A program made the translations under genes and the position numbers. A DNA stretch of 64,000 nucleotides from Paraburkholderia sp. D15. GTDB taxonomy: Bacteria > Pseudomonadota > Gammaproteobacteria > Burkholderiales > Burkholderiaceae. The DNA is taken from the NCBI RefSeq assembly GCF_029910215.1, contig NZ_CP110395.1, forward strand, positions 248,001 through 312,000, written 5' to 3'. The notes under the pieces are model-generated. The model made no database searches. It worked only from the letters and a program-made list of their open reading frames with translations, and was not told where the DNA came from. The first letter of the stretch is position 1. The number at the start of each line of letters is the position of its first letter. Positions 8,784-17,698 of this stretch are shown piece by piece.

Positions 8784-10334
8784 TTGGACGCCAAGCAGGA
8801 GAACGGAGTGATAACCGTGAGCATGTTGGCCAAAATTCGGCGGATGCATTTCCGCGATGGCGTCCCGCTCCGGGACATTGCAAGACAGACAGGGCTTTCG
8901 AGAAACACTATTCGACGATGGTTGCGCGAACCGTCGGAAAGCGAGCCGAAATTCGCTAAGCGCATCAGCAACAGCGTCGTCGACCCGTGGTCAGAGCAAC
9001 TGCGACTATGGCTGGTCGCCGATACGAGGCGTACAAGACGGGAACGGCGCTCGGCAACGCAGATGTATGAGGATTTACGGGCGGCTGGCTACGACGGGAG
9101 CTACGACCGCGTGTCTGCCTTTGTGCGCAACTGGAAGAAGGAGCGCGATTCCGGAGCGCAGCGTGGCGCCTTTGTGCCGCTCGCCTTTGAGTATGGTGAA
9201 GCATTCCAGTTCGACTGGAGTTGCGAGTATGTCTTCATCGGTGGACTCAGACGACGCGTAGAGGTCGCACACATGAAGCTCGCCGCGAGTCGTGCCTTCT
9301 GGCTTGTGGCCTATCCGACCCAAAGCCATGAGATGCTGTTCGACGCCCACGCACGAGCATTCGTCGCGTTAGGCGGCATTCCCCGGCGCGGCATCTACGA
9401 CAATATGAAGACTGCCGTCGACAAGGTTGGCCCGGGTAAGGAGCGAGCTATCAATGCGCGCTTCCACGCGATGTGCGGCCACTACCTGTTCGAGCCTGAG
9501 TTCTGCAACCGGGCCGCTGGCTGGGAGAAAGGCATCGTTGAAAAGAATGTCCAGGACCGCCGCCGGCAGATTTGGCACGATGCAATCGGTATCCGGTGGG
9601 AATCGCTTGAGGTCCTGAACATATGGCTGGCAGAACGCTGCCAACAGGCCTGGAAGCAACTGAGACATCCGCAATGGCCTGAGCTCAGTGTGGAAGACGC
9701 CCTCGCGGATGAACGCCCTCGGCTGATGCAGGTTCCAAAGCCGTTTGATGGCTACATTGAGAAACCCGTGCGCGTCTCGCCGACGAGTCTGGTACATCTC
9801 GACCGGAACCGTTATAGCGTGCCGACGGAGTTTGCACATCATATTGTTAGCCTGCGTAGCTATCCGACCTACATCAGCCTGGTGGCTGACGGCATCGAAA
9901 TTGCCCGCCACCCCCGCAGCTTCGACCGCTACCAAACCTTTTATGACTGGCGGCACTACATCGCTTTGGTGGAACGAAAGCCCGGCTCTTTGAGAAACGG
10001 CGCGCCGTTCCTGACGATGCCAGAACCGATGCTTCGCCTGCAGAGACACCTACTAAGGCAGACCGGTGGCGACCGCGTAATGGTCCAGGTCCTGGCGGCC
10101 ACCCCCGTTCATGGCCTGGAGGCCGTGCTGGTTGCCGTCGAGCTTGCGCTCGAGTCCGGACGTCCCAGCGGAGACCATGTCCTGAACATCCTTGCCCGAC
10201 TGAAAAGCCAGTCGGCTCAATCGGGCGACGGGGTGAGGACAGCAATAACGCTCAAGGTCGAACCGCTTGCAGACGTCTACCGTTATGAACGACTGCGCGT
10301 AATGCGCGACGAGGAGGATGGTCGTGTCGAATGA
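8784..10334 (+). CDS. istA: IS21-family transposase IstA
   Basis: The 516-residue protein carries an N-terminal helix-turn-helix (about residues 15-50, [19 protein letters not shown]) that binds the element ends, then an RNase H-fold integrase core. The catalytic triad is visible as Asp144 in FQFDWS, Asp206 in IYDNMK and Glu248 in [10 protein letters not shown]. The C-terminal part is the usual Mu/Tn7-like beta-barrel region. It overlaps istB by 17 bases, the classic translational coupling of IS21 elements. Length is normal and no lesion is seen. An in-frame GTG slightly downstream could be the true start. Confidence 0.93.
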   Translation: MDAKQENGVITVSMLAKIRRMHFRDGVPLRDIARQTGLSRNTIRRWLREPSESEPKFAKRISNSVVDPWSEQLRLWLVADTRRTRRERRSATQMYEDLRAAGYDGSYDRVSAFVRNWKKERDSGAQRGAFVPLAFEYGEAFQFDWSCEYVFIGGLRRRVEVAHMKLAASRAFWLVAYPTQSHEMLFDAHARAFVALGGIPRRGIYDNMKTAVDKVGPGKERAINARFHAMCGHYLFEPEFCNRAAGWEKGIVEKNVQDRRRQIWHDAIGIRWESLEVLNIWLAERCQQAWKQLRHPQWPELSVEDALADERPRLMQVPKPFDGYIEKPVRVSPTSLVHLDRNRYSVPTEFAHHIVSLRSYPTYISLVADGIEIARHPRSFDRYQTFYDWRHYIALVERKPGSLRNGAPFLTMPEPMLRLQRHLLRQTGGDRVMVQVLAATPVHGLEAVLVAVELALESGRPSGDHVLNILARLKSQSAQSGDGVRTAITLKVEPLADVYRYERLRVMRDEEDGRVE

Positions 10335-11133
10335 AACTGCCGCACTTCTCAAGGCGCTAAAGCTTCACGGAATGGCGCAGGCGTGGCCCGAACTGGTAGC
10401 ACAGGCACGACACAGTGACTTTGAACCGGAGAAATTCATGCAGATGCTGCTGAAAGCAGAAACGGCTGAACGGCAGGTTCGGTCAATCAACTACCAGATG
10501 GCCGCCGCACGCTTCCCCGCGCACCGTGACCTTGCCGGCTTCGACTTCGAGCAGGCTAGCGTCGATGAAACTCTTGTGCGAGAGCTCCACACTGTCCGCT
10601 TCTGCGAGTCCGCGCAGAACGTAGTGTTCATCGGTGGACCTGGCACAGGAAAGACGCACCTGGCGACGTCCATCGGTATCGACGCGATACAGAATCATGC
10701 AAAGCGGGTCCGGTTCTTCACTACGGTTGAACTCGTCAACCAGCTTGAAGCCGAGAAGGCAGCCGGCAAACCAGGGCAACTGGCAAATCGTCTCATGTAT
10801 GTCGACGCCATTGTTCTGGACGAGTTGGGCTATCTCCCGTTCACTCAAACGGGCGGTGCACTGCTGTTCCATCTGCTCTCGAAACTTTACGAGCGTACGA
10901 GCGTTCTCGTTACAACCAATCTGAGCTTCACTGAATGGTCGAACGTCTTCGGCGACGCGAAGATGACAACTGCGCTGCTTGACCGGCTCACCCACCACTG
11001 CCATATAGTGGAAACAGGCAACGATTCCTGGCGCTTCAAAAACAGTACGGCGGGGCAGCCCGCTTCGCGGGCTGCAACCCGTAAAAGCTCACCCAAACGA
11101 CAAAAAGAGGAGGAAATCGACGCACCAGATTGA
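10318..11133 (+). CDS. istB: IS21-family helper ATPase IstB
   Basis: The 271-residue AAA+ protein related to DnaC shows Walker [10 protein letters not shown] (residues 106-114) and Walker [11 protein letters not shown] (about 164-173). IstB assembles on target DNA and delivers the IstA complex. The start codon lies inside the end of istA, so it is translated by coupling. The Lys/Glu-rich C-terminal tail is somewhat longer than usual, but the ATPase core is complete. Confidence 0.93.
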   Translation: MVVSNETAALLKALKLHGMAQAWPELVAQARHSDFEPEKFMQMLLKAETAERQVRSINYQMAAARFPAHRDLAGFDFEQASVDETLVRELHTVRFCESAQNVVFIGGPGTGKTHLATSIGIDAIQNHAKRVRFFTTVELVNQLEAEKAAGKPGQLANRLMYVDAIVLDELGYLPFTQTGGALLFHLLSKLYERTSVLVTTNLSFTEWSNVFGDAKMTTALLDRLTHHCHIVETGNDSWRFKNSTAGQPASRAATRKSSPKRQKEEEIDAPD

Positions 11134-11203
11134 TGTTTATCAGCATCAGGGGTGGGTCAATTTTAGATGCAAAAAGTGGGTCAGTTTCCAGTGCAAATCA
11201 ACA

Positions 11204-11211
11204 CCTTCACG
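11204..11211 (+). repeat. Target-site duplication, right copy
   Basis: CCTTCACG immediately follows the right terminal repeat of the IS21-family element and matches the left copy base for base. It belongs to the acyltransferase coding sequence. Confidence 0.9.
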
Positions 11212-11685
11212 TTCAGATAGCGACGGGGCACAGTCGGATTGGTGAGTGCCGCACTGGAGTAATCATCGGAAGCGCTGTAGATGCGAACACCCTGTGAGAG
11301 TCCGGAGAAATCTTCCAGAACGATGCCTCCACCGCCCGCCAGAAAGCGCATGCCGCCGATATGCACATGCGAACCGATTTGGATGTGGCCGCCCGATGCC
11401 GACAGGACCGTCGGTCCATCAATGCGTACGTTGCTCTCGAACGTTATATTGTCGACGCCTATGACGATGCAGTTGCGTGCTATAGGCACATTGCTTCCCA
11501 CAGATGGGAAACCGATCTGGGACAGGTCGTCTTCGGTAAGGTAGCCGGGATTTAACGGGTTGTTCATAGTGATCTCCTGCCGGGGGATGGGCATGTGTCC
11601 CGACTCGTCGGTGAGATGGTGCCAGGTGGATGGATGTGACTTGGGGGAGCAGCGGACCAGCCATGTGCCGTGATGTCGTGGTGGG

Positions 11686-12873
11686 TCAGGGCGCCGGCTT
11701 TCCGTGTTCGCACCACGACCGCCATTCGCCGAGCTGATCCGCAGTGACGATCGAGTCGTCACCGTTTTCGTGGTGATACGCGACGGTCCATCTGGAGACA
11801 CAAGCATCCGTGCCGCCCGGCGACGTGTGGGCCGGCTCTACGGTTGACGTTACTTGCGATGTACCCGCGCCGGACGCTTCCCTGCAAGCCGCTTCCCATT
11901 CGTCTCTCATGGCGGCATTAACGTTCTCACCTCTGCCGAACACATTGAACGCTGTATATTTGCGATCAAGGCACGAACTGATTGCGTCACTGTCCGGCAA
12001 CTCCTGACCAGCCTGGTAGTCTTTTTCGTAAATCAGTTTGCCGCTGGCGTCCCATCTCCTGACGGTCCCATTAAGCTTGCCATCCACGTAGCTGGCGTTG
12101 CCGGTCGCTTTCCCTGTCTGTGGATCGAAGGCTTCTTCGACTCCCTGCTTCAGTCCGTTTGCGTAAGAGACCCGGTAGATCACCTGCCTACCGTCCGGCG
12201 CGTAGGCGGCCATTGCGCCGTCGTATTTCCCGTCGACGAGCGACGCCTGAAGCACCCGGTTCCCGGTGTTCTCATCGAAGCCTTCCTCATCGCCGCTGAG
12301 CACGCCGTTGTTCCAGGTCATCGTGTGGACGAGACGATGCGTAGCCGGACTGTAGACCTCCATGCGGCGATCCGGCTGCCCGTTGCTGAATGTGATCTTA
12401 GCGAACAGACGGCTGGTGTCGTCCGGTGCGTGCGACTCGAGGTCTCCGTCAAGCGCGCCGCCGGAGAACGTCATGGTCAGCAGAACATTTTCTGTATTGG
12501 CTGCTTTACAGGTGACCTTTCCGTCCAGGTAGCCATTTTTCACCTGGGTGTCGCAATACACCGGCACGGGAATACGCGGGTCGGTCGGGAAGTTGTCGAT
12601 TCCGACGGCGCGCACATAGTCGAGCGTGAGTGACGGCAGCGTTTTTTCGAGCGTGACCACAGCGTTTCTGAATCCCTGCTGGGGTCCCAGAATGACGCCA
12701 CTCGGGACGTTCGTGAGCTGGCCCGAGAATGCTTCATTGGCGTCGCCAGCGTAGAACTTGCCGTTGACGATTTGCGCATTGCGATAGTCGAGTGCCTTCT
12801 GACTACAGGCCGCAAGGCCAGACAGAGAGACGGCGGCACTGGCCGCCACGAGCGCGCGGGTAAGTAGCTTCAT
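11686..12873 (-). CDS. Lipoprotein with MORN-like repeats
   Basis: The 395-residue product starts with a lipoprotein signal peptide (MKLLTRALVAASAAVSLSGLAAC, with lipobox LAAC at about residue 24) and should be anchored to a membrane facing the periplasm. The middle holds several 'toxin-antitoxin YwqK/MORN-like' units of the type YVDGKLNGTVRRWDASGKL and YANGLKQGVEEAFDPQTGK, each about 23 residues. Such repeats are protein or lipid interaction modules. The C terminus has Cys pairs that could form disulphides. The start at ATG 12873 is preferred to an upstream one because it begins the signal peptide. It lies in an operon-like pair with the next lipoprotein gene upstream. Confidence 0.75.
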   Translation of the reverse strand: MKLLTRALVAASAAVSLSGLAACSQKALDYRNAQIVNGKFYAGDANEAFSGQLTNVPSGVILGPQQGFRNAVVTLEKTLPSLTLDYVRAVGIDNFPTDPRIPVPVYCDTQVKNGYLDGKVTCKAANTENVLLTMTFSGGALDGDLESHAPDDTSRLFAKITFSNGQPDRRMEVYSPATHRLVHTMTWNNGVLSGDEEGFDENTGNRVLQASLVDGKYDGAMAAYAPDGRQVIYRVSYANGLKQGVEEAFDPQTGKATGNASYVDGKLNGTVRRWDASGKLIYEKDYQAGQELPDSDAISSCLDRKYTAFNVFGRGENVNAAMRDEWEAACREASGAGTSQVTSTVEPAHTSPGGTDACVSRWTVAYHHENGDDSIVTADQLGEWRSWCEHGKPAP

Positions 12874-12962
12874 GATCTGACAGAAAGAGATGTAAGGTGG
12901 GCGGACGCGGCGTCGTGCCAGGATGTGGCAAGGCACGGGTAAGCCAGCGAGTTGCATGGGGG

Positions 12963-12996
12963 AAGGGCCGGCAGCGCTGATTTGCTACCGGCCCTT
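12963..12996 (-). terminator. Hairpin between the two lipoprotein genes
   Basis: A GC-rich inverted repeat, AAGGGCCGG.AGC paired with GCT.CCGGCCCTT, lies just after the stop codon of the upstream lipoprotein gene. It lacks a strong T-tract, so it may attenuate transcription or stabilise the mRNA end and need not be a full terminator. Confidence 0.45.
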
Positions 12997-13021
12997 CGGC
13001 CTTCGGGCCGGGCGCGACGGC

Positions 13022-14788
13022 TTACTGGCCGCTGGCAGCCACGGCGGCGTTGACCGCCGTCAGCAGCTGTGCATTGAGCGTCCCCGCGAACTGCACCGTT
13101 TTATCCGCATAGGTGGACGGAAAGAGCCACCCCAGACGCAGATGGCCATTGCGTAGCGCGACGACCAGCTTTGCGCGCTTCAGAAGCGGCGTTAGTACTG
13201 CGTCGGCGAACTCCTGGTTCAGCGTATTGGCGTCCACGTCAAGCACGAGCACGTCGCTGTTCCGGCTGTACGGCGTCCACGTGCCGACGACATGGGTGAC
13301 GGTCTGGGTGTTGCCGCTGCTGTCGCCGTTGCTGGTGACGTACTGGACCTTGCCGTCGGCGGTGAGCGTCATGGCGAAGCCGCCGCTGCGACCCTGTAGC
13401 GACAGGCCGATGACCTGCGACACCGAGGTGTAGGTCACCGCCGGGTCGCCCGTGATTTCGCTGATTACCCCGTCTTCCATCACTGCGGGCTGGGCGCCGT
13501 CACAGACCATGCCGCCGGCAATCACCGGATTGGGACAAGCCGGCTTCCATACGGGGACCACCACGCGATCGTCCGCATAGCTCAGCAACCCCGCATAGGC
13601 CTTTGTGCCCGCGCTGAACGTTGCGCCCGTCAGTGTCGGCCGGTTCCACAGGCTGATCCAGCCGTAGTTGAAGGGAACCGCAGATGAGAGCGGCTGACCC
13701 GAGAGGTCCACCGAACGGTATTCGACCGTGTAGCCGATACCATTGTTCGGATCGGTGCCGGAAAGTACCGTCCCCGCTTTGCTGACAGGCAGCGTCGCCT
13801 TGTACTGCGCAACGGAATTGAAGCCCGACCACGACCCATCGCTCCTGAGCTCGTATGCGCCGTACAGGGTGTCGAACTTCGTGCCGGTCAGGTCAGACCA
13901 GCCACCGTTCGCGAACCCCTGCTGACGGCTGACCAGTCCATCGCCCTTGAGCTGGCGCACATCCTGGGCCACGACCTTGTCGCTGTCGCCGGGCGTAAAA
14001 CCGTCATCGAATGAGAACAGATAGCTGTCGAGCGCGTAGGTCGGGTTCGCCAGTACCGCTGATGCGTCCTCGCTCGCATAGACGGGTCTGGCCGCCTGCG
14101 CCTGCACGTCGGCGAGTGTGACGGATGCCACGTCGCCCTTCTCGACGATAGCGTTCATCGTGTTACGTACCGTGGCCGCGTCGACCACGCCGTTTGACGC
14201 GAACGACACGAGCTTGTCAAGGATGGCGGACGCGGTCGATGCCGCAGATGAATTGCCCGCGGCGATGTAGTCGGCGTTGGGGTCGACGTTGCCGCCGAGC
14301 AATTGGGCAACCGCGGCCGTGGCCTGAGCCTGGGACAGCCCGCTCGCCATCTGGGCCGAAATCATCGTGGTGAGCGGAGAGATGTTCTGCTGCCCGGACG
14401 CCGTCACAGTCTGGCTCATGGTGAATGTCGCCGGAAAAGAGTAGCCGGGACGCGACAGATCCTTCGTGCCCGGCGTCACGGTGACCAGCAGCGTCTTGCC
14501 CTGAAGGTTGCCGGAGTCCGGCAGCGAGTAGCCGCCGCTGGCGTCGGTGGTGCCGCTTGGAAGCGACGTGTCACAGGCACCCTGACCGTTATCGAAGCAA
14601 ACCGACGCGCCGACCAGATAGCCGTCGATTGCTTTCCCGGTCAACTGGCTCGAAGTGGCAGGTTTGGACGGCGTAGATGTCGTAGTTGCTGAGCTGCCGC
14701 TCCCACCGCCACCACAGGCTGCGAGCAGCGCGGCCGCCACTGCGGACAGCGTGAGGTTCACGAATTCCGTTTTAAGATTACTTTTCAC
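13022..14788 (-). CDS. Large secreted lipoprotein, unknown
   Basis: The 588-residue product has a lipoprotein signal ending in LLAACGGGGSGSS (lipobox LAAC at about residues 22-25, then a flexible Gly/Ser/Thr linker). A carboxypeptidase-regulatory-like beta-sandwich follows (KAIDGYLVGASVCF, TTDASGGYSLPD), then a helical part and a beta-rich C-terminal domain. Similar lipoproteins occur in Burkholderia-group genomes with no known role; outer-membrane or surface location is likely. Its promoter should lie in the 260 bases shared with the divergent XRE regulator. Confidence 0.75.
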   Translation of the reverse strand: MKSNLKTEFVNLTLSAVAAALLAACGGGGSGSSATTTSTPSKPATSSQLTGKAIDGYLVGASVCFDNGQGACDTSLPSGTTDASGGYSLPDSGNLQGKTLLVTVTPGTKDLSRPGYSFPATFTMSQTVTASGQQNISPLTTMISAQMASGLSQAQATAAVAQLLGGNVDPNADYIAAGNSSAASTASAILDKLVSFASNGVVDAATVRNTMNAIVEKGDVASVTLADVQAQAARPVYASEDASAVLANPTYALDSYLFSFDDGFTPGDSDKVVAQDVRQLKGDGLVSRQQGFANGGWSDLTGTKFDTLYGAYELRSDGSWSGFNSVAQYKATLPVSKAGTVLSGTDPNNGIGYTVEYRSVDLSGQPLSSAVPFNYGWISLWNRPTLTGATFSAGTKAYAGLLSYADDRVVVPVWKPACPNPVIAGGMVCDGAQPAVMEDGVISEITGDPAVTYTSVSQVIGLSLQGRSGGFAMTLTADGKVQYVTSNGDSSGNTQTVTHVVGTWTPYSRNSDVLVLDVDANTLNQEFADAVLTPLLKRAKLVVALRNGHLRLGWLFPSTYADKTVQFAGTLNAQLLTAVNAAVAASGQ

Positions 14789-14980
14789 TTTCTTATTCCT
14801 TTTTAATATTGCCCCTGTGGGAGCGCGTCAGAACCACTACAAATCGCCCGGCGAGACGGGTGACCCGCACGAGTCACGCCGCTTTCGTCCCGTCAGCCAT
14901 TTGCAATCCGCGACACCTTGTGACTGCGACTATTGAAGTGGCGCGTTTCTTTAGTGCCGCCTCAGTGTTTAACGGCAAAT

Positions 14981-14997
14981 ACTAAGAAAGTCTTAGT
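14981..14997. promoter_or_regulatory. Perfect inverted repeat, probable operator of the XRE regulator
   Basis: ACTAAGA-AAG-TCTTAGT is a perfect 7-bp palindrome with a 3-bp spacer, 52 bases upstream of the start of the XRE-family gene. Its size and place suit a binding site of a small Cro/CI-like dimer controlling its own gene. Function is inferred from position. Confidence 0.5.
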
Positions 14998-15048
14998 GTG
15001 GAGGATGCTCAGGACCGACAGCATGTTTCCCTTTCAGGGAGCTAGCAG

Positions 15049-15372
15049 ATGTCGGCCTTCGCAATGCGATTAAAGCAGGCGCGGAAAGCAGCGGGGCTGT
15101 CACAAGAACGCCTCGGTGTCCTTGCCGGCATTGATGAAATGTCCGCAAGCGCGCGGATGAATCAGTACGAGCGTGGTAAACACGAACCTGACTTTGCAAT
15201 GGTCAGTCGGATTGCCAAGGCGTTGCGACTCCCGGTCAGCTTCTTCTACTCCGAGGACGAAGCTGAAGCGAAGTTGATCGCTGCATATCACAGACTGGAC
15301 TCGGCGCAAAAGGCGTCGCTCGTTGCCCAGACGTTGGCTCTCGCGGGCATTGCAGATTCTGACTGGTTCTAA
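15049..15372 (+). CDS. XRE-family transcriptional regulator
   Basis: The 107-residue protein is almost entirely one Cro/CI-type helix-turn-helix (MRLKQARKAAGLSQERLGVL and YERGKHEPDFAMVSRIAKAL, residues 5-68), with a short helical C-terminal tail. The DEMSASARMNQYERG stretch is the usual recognition-helix region of this subgroup. It is transcribed away from the two lipoprotein genes and towards the minus-strand mobile-element block. A perfect palindrome upstream suggests autoregulation. It may control the neighbouring integrative-element genes, by analogy with other elements. Confidence 0.88.
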   Translation: MSAFAMRLKQARKAAGLSQERLGVLAGIDEMSASARMNQYERGKHEPDFAMVSRIAKALRLPVSFFYSEDEAEAKLIAAYHRLDSAQKASLVAQTLALAGIADSDWF

Positions 15373-15386
15373 ACGATGTTCTGCTG

Positions 15387-15686
15387 CTAATACTCCTCGG
15401 GTAATAGCAGAGTTGATGTCGAACGATCCGCTTCCGTAATGACCCACACGTGCTTGTCGTCCCTGATCAAGTAGCTCGACAGCAGTCGTGCACCTGACTC
15501 CAGCGCAAGCTCGTTCTGCTGCCGATCCGCATCGCCTAGTTCACCCCAGTCGCCGCACACATGCCGCATTAGCAGGTGCAGGGCCGGTATGGCGGCGCTT
15601 TCAAGTGCATCGAGTGCGGCGGGCGTCGCCAGGATTCGGCCTGGTCTAAATCGCGGGCGGATGTGATGACGGGAAGGGAGATTCAT
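15387..15686 (-). CDS. Small conserved mobile-element protein
   Basis: The 99-residue protein has the pattern RFRPGRILATPAALDALE...LLMRHVCGDWGEL...LLSSYLI...VWVITEADRSTSTLLLPEEY. It recurs in betaproteobacterial integrative elements, where it is often labelled as a plasmid-related or type I restriction subunit M-like protein without evidence. The ATG at 15686 starts the conserved part; the longer upstream frame overlaps the next gene and is not coding. It is the last gene of the minus-strand block beginning near 20,634. Confidence 0.8.
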   Translation of the reverse strand: MNLPSRHHIRPRFRPGRILATPAALDALESAAIPALHLLMRHVCGDWGELGDADRQQNELALESGARLLSSYLIRDDKHVWVITEADRSTSTLLLPEEY

Positions 15687-15780
15687 TTTCGTTCGCTCCG
15701 GATGAGAAGGCGTCCGGCCCGCAAAGGGACCGGACGGCAGATAGAAAGAAGGGATGGGATTTGCCGGGCGAGAGCCCGGC

Positions 15781-16737
15781 TTATGCCGCACGGTCTTGCT
15801 GTTCGAGCTGTCGTCGCAAGGCGATAGCGCGGGACTGGGAACATCCCAGGTGACGGCGGATGTCCGCGACGGTCGCGCGCAGGTGGCCTGCGGCGATGTC
15901 CTGCGCCAGTCGTGCGAGTTGCGACTGGTGGTCGCCCAAACCGGGCAGGGCACTGGCGGCGACTTCCGGCTGGTTGACCGAATCGGGCGCACGACTGACC
16001 GCGGCGGCGGGCTGTGCTGGCGTGAGCGGCGGCGCGGTGTCCACTGGGTGCGGTTCCAGCGCTACGCTCCATAGCAGGCAGGCGACGCTTTCGAGTACCG
16101 CGGCAAATGTCAGTCCCGACAACAGATCGATACTCGCCGTGGTTGCACCGAGTAATGCGCCCAGTCGCGTCGTGACGGGATCGGCGACCAGTGCGTCACG
16201 CCGTGACTCGATCCGGTCGTTCGCGACCTGCCGCCGTCGTATCTCGCTGGCCTCGGCGTCAAGCGCATCGAGCTCCACGACGAGCGCGACACGACGGCTT
16301 TCAATTTGCGTGCAGTCAGCCACACAACGACGGGCGGCAAGCGCCGCCAGCCGGGCGATGACGCCCGCCCGCTCGCCCATGACGTCGGTCAGCCCGCGAC
16401 CGGCAGTCACGACAGCAGTCACGGGCGCGACTGCCGCGACCCGCAACTCTCCGGCGTGACGCTGTGCAAGCAGGAAGAAGGTCGCGTGACCGTAGCAGGC
16501 GCTTGCCATGCAGGCGAGCCAAAGGACTCCAGCTACACCGCGCACAACAGGCCGCGACTGTCTGACGAACGCGGGTAGCAGATGGGCGGTGGCGACCAGC
16601 ACGACGCCGATGGCGGTCCATACGAGCCGCTCCGGTAACGTGCCGCCGCGCTGCCAGCCCGCGAGCACGGACAGGCAGACGGCGGTCGCGGAAGTACAGG
16701 CCGCGAGCAGCAGAACCCCGCGACGGGCCGTCGTCAT
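15781..16737 (-). CDS. Membrane protein with C-terminal DNA-binding-like domain
   Basis: The 318-residue protein has about four hydrophobic helices in its first half (GVLLLAACTSATAVCLSVLA; LVWTAIGVVLVATAHLLPAF; GVAGVLWLACMASACYG; ATFFLLAQ) and another at about 205-230. The last 50 residues (LAQDIAAGHLRATVADIRRHLGCSQSRAIALRR) look like a helix-turn-helix. This pattern suggests an inner-membrane protein that contacts DNA or regulates the element. Its start overlaps the end of the upstream gene by four bases (ATGA), showing coupling to the Gp3-like gene. Confidence 0.7.
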   Translation of the reverse strand: MTTARRGVLLLAACTSATAVCLSVLAGWQRGGTLPERLVWTAIGVVLVATAHLLPAFVRQSRPVVRGVAGVLWLACMASACYGHATFFLLAQRHAGELRVAAVAPVTAVVTAGRGLTDVMGERAGVIARLAALAARRCVADCTQIESRRVALVVELDALDAEASEIRRRQVANDRIESRRDALVADPVTTRLGALLGATTASIDLLSGLTFAAVLESVACLLWSVALEPHPVDTAPPLTPAQPAAAVSRAPDSVNQPEVAASALPGLGDHQSQLARLAQDIAAGHLRATVADIRRHLGCSQSRAIALRRQLEQQDRAA

Positions 16738-17660
16738 GGCGTGGTCGCATCGAGTTGCGCGGCCTTGCGCTCAAGCTTTGCCCGCAGGCCGCCGGGTGGC
16801 CCTGCTGGTAGATCGCCGCTGGCTTTGCCCTCTTGTGAGGACTGGGCCGGACCCGCAGCAACATCGGGATAGAACTCTTCCGCCACGGCGGCGCGTTCAT
16901 CCGGACTGTCCTCGAACGCACCGTTTGCAAAGCCCTGACGTGCAGCGGCATCGAGCGCCGCCTGGTCGAAACCTGCTGCACGACGCTGCCCGTCGACTTC
17001 CCGCGCCTTCGTCAGCGTCTCCTCCAGCGTGCTGCCCGAGCGCACGGTGAGATCGACGTAATAAACTGGCGAACGGTAACTCTGCGTGGTCGACTTGCCG
17101 CGCAGCTTCAGTTCCAGTTGCAGGCAGGCGAGCAGATCGCCCGAGACTGCGCTGAAATAATGAAGTCGGGCGGCGAGCGTCCGGATCGAGTTATACGAGG
17201 TCGTTCTGAAAATGAACGAGCCGAGTTCGTCCTCGTCACCAATGGCGACGTTCAGCCGCCCGTAGGGCTTGCAGTTGCCGGCGCGACCGAATGCGCAGCC
17301 GTCCGGCGATGGACAGGGCAGTTCCTCGATACCGGCGTCGCCGGCGCGCCTGCACGTCTCGCCGTTGCCGACGCAGACCGGACGACCAGTATCCCGGTCG
17401 AATAGCGAGTACTCAGCCCGGAGGTTAAGGCCGGGATCGTTGAACAGAAAACGCACGGGAATTGCACGCAGCTTGCCCGATGTGGCCTTGCGCAATGTCT
17501 CGTTGAGTGGATGCAGCATCCAGCCGTCGCGCTGCTGCACCTGGGTTGTCAAAGTAAATTGATCGTCCTTTTCAGGGAGCCGTTTTCCGGCCTTTTCGAC
17601 GACCCGGCCAATCGAGATACGCCCGACGACGGGCGGAGTAATAGCCAGACCCTTGAGCAT
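16734..17660 (-). CDS. Gp3/RDF-like or recombination protein of integrative elements
   Basis: The 308-residue product belongs to a family usually labelled 'hydrolase or metal-binding protein' in integrative conjugative elements. Four cysteines may bind metal: PVCVGNGETC, then PCPSPDGC and the signature GRAGNCKPYGRLNV, which also occurs in phage Gp3-type recombination directionality factors. Located between a YqaJ exonuclease and a membrane protein, it most likely takes part in homologous recombination, perhaps as the annealing partner, or in excision control. The exact role is my inference. The C-terminal 60 residues are low-complexity. Confidence 0.65.
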   Translation of the reverse strand: MLKGLAITPPVVGRISIGRVVEKAGKRLPEKDDQFTLTTQVQQRDGWMLHPLNETLRKATSGKLRAIPVRFLFNDPGLNLRAEYSLFDRDTGRPVCVGNGETCRRAGDAGIEELPCPSPDGCAFGRAGNCKPYGRLNVAIGDEDELGSFIFRTTSYNSIRTLAARLHYFSAVSGDLLACLQLELKLRGKSTTQSYRSPVYYVDLTVRSGSTLEETLTKAREVDGQRRAAGFDQAALDAAARQGFANGAFEDSPDERAAVAEEFYPDVAAGPAQSSQEGKASGDLPAGPPGGLRAKLERKAAQLDATTP

Positions 17661-17698
17661 GGTGGTCCTCTGGATAGAAGGGAAGAAAGAAGTGGAAA

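Larger units (their letters stand above)
8706..11203 (+). mobile_element. Intact IS21-family insertion sequence, 2,498 bp
   Basis: The ends are TGTTGAT...AAACTGACCCACTT on the left and, inverted, TGTTGAT...AAACTGACCCACTT on the right. A second inner copy of the terminal repeat (CATC.AAAATTGACCCAC) follows on each side; multiple terminal repeats are typical of IS21. It contains complete istA and istB genes and is flanked by perfect 8-bp direct repeats. With no lesions in the genes or duplication, the insertion is recent and the element probably active. Confidence 0.92.
8498..11567 (-). pseudogene. Hexapeptide-repeat acyltransferase interrupted by IS21-family element
   Basis: The 5' part (11567 down to 11204) and 3' part (8697 down to 8498) join in frame to a 187-residue protein once the IS and one copy of the target duplication are removed. 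The reading runs ...YLNVKV / APVHLGRHVIVG. The repeats (NCIVIG, VRIDGP, IQIGSHVHIG, VIVGSGSVILPG) are the left-handed beta-helix of WbbJ/LacA-type acyltransferases, which O-acetylate sugars or polysaccharides. The start is well supported by an AGGAG sequence seven bases upstream. No other polysaccharide gene lies beside it, so the substrate is unknown. The gene is presumably inactive here. Confidence 0.85.

Noticed and set aside
8498..8971. Single gene spanning the left IS21 end on the minus strand
   Set aside because: Only the part up to 8705 is acyltransferase; the remainder is IS end sequence read in a chance frame.
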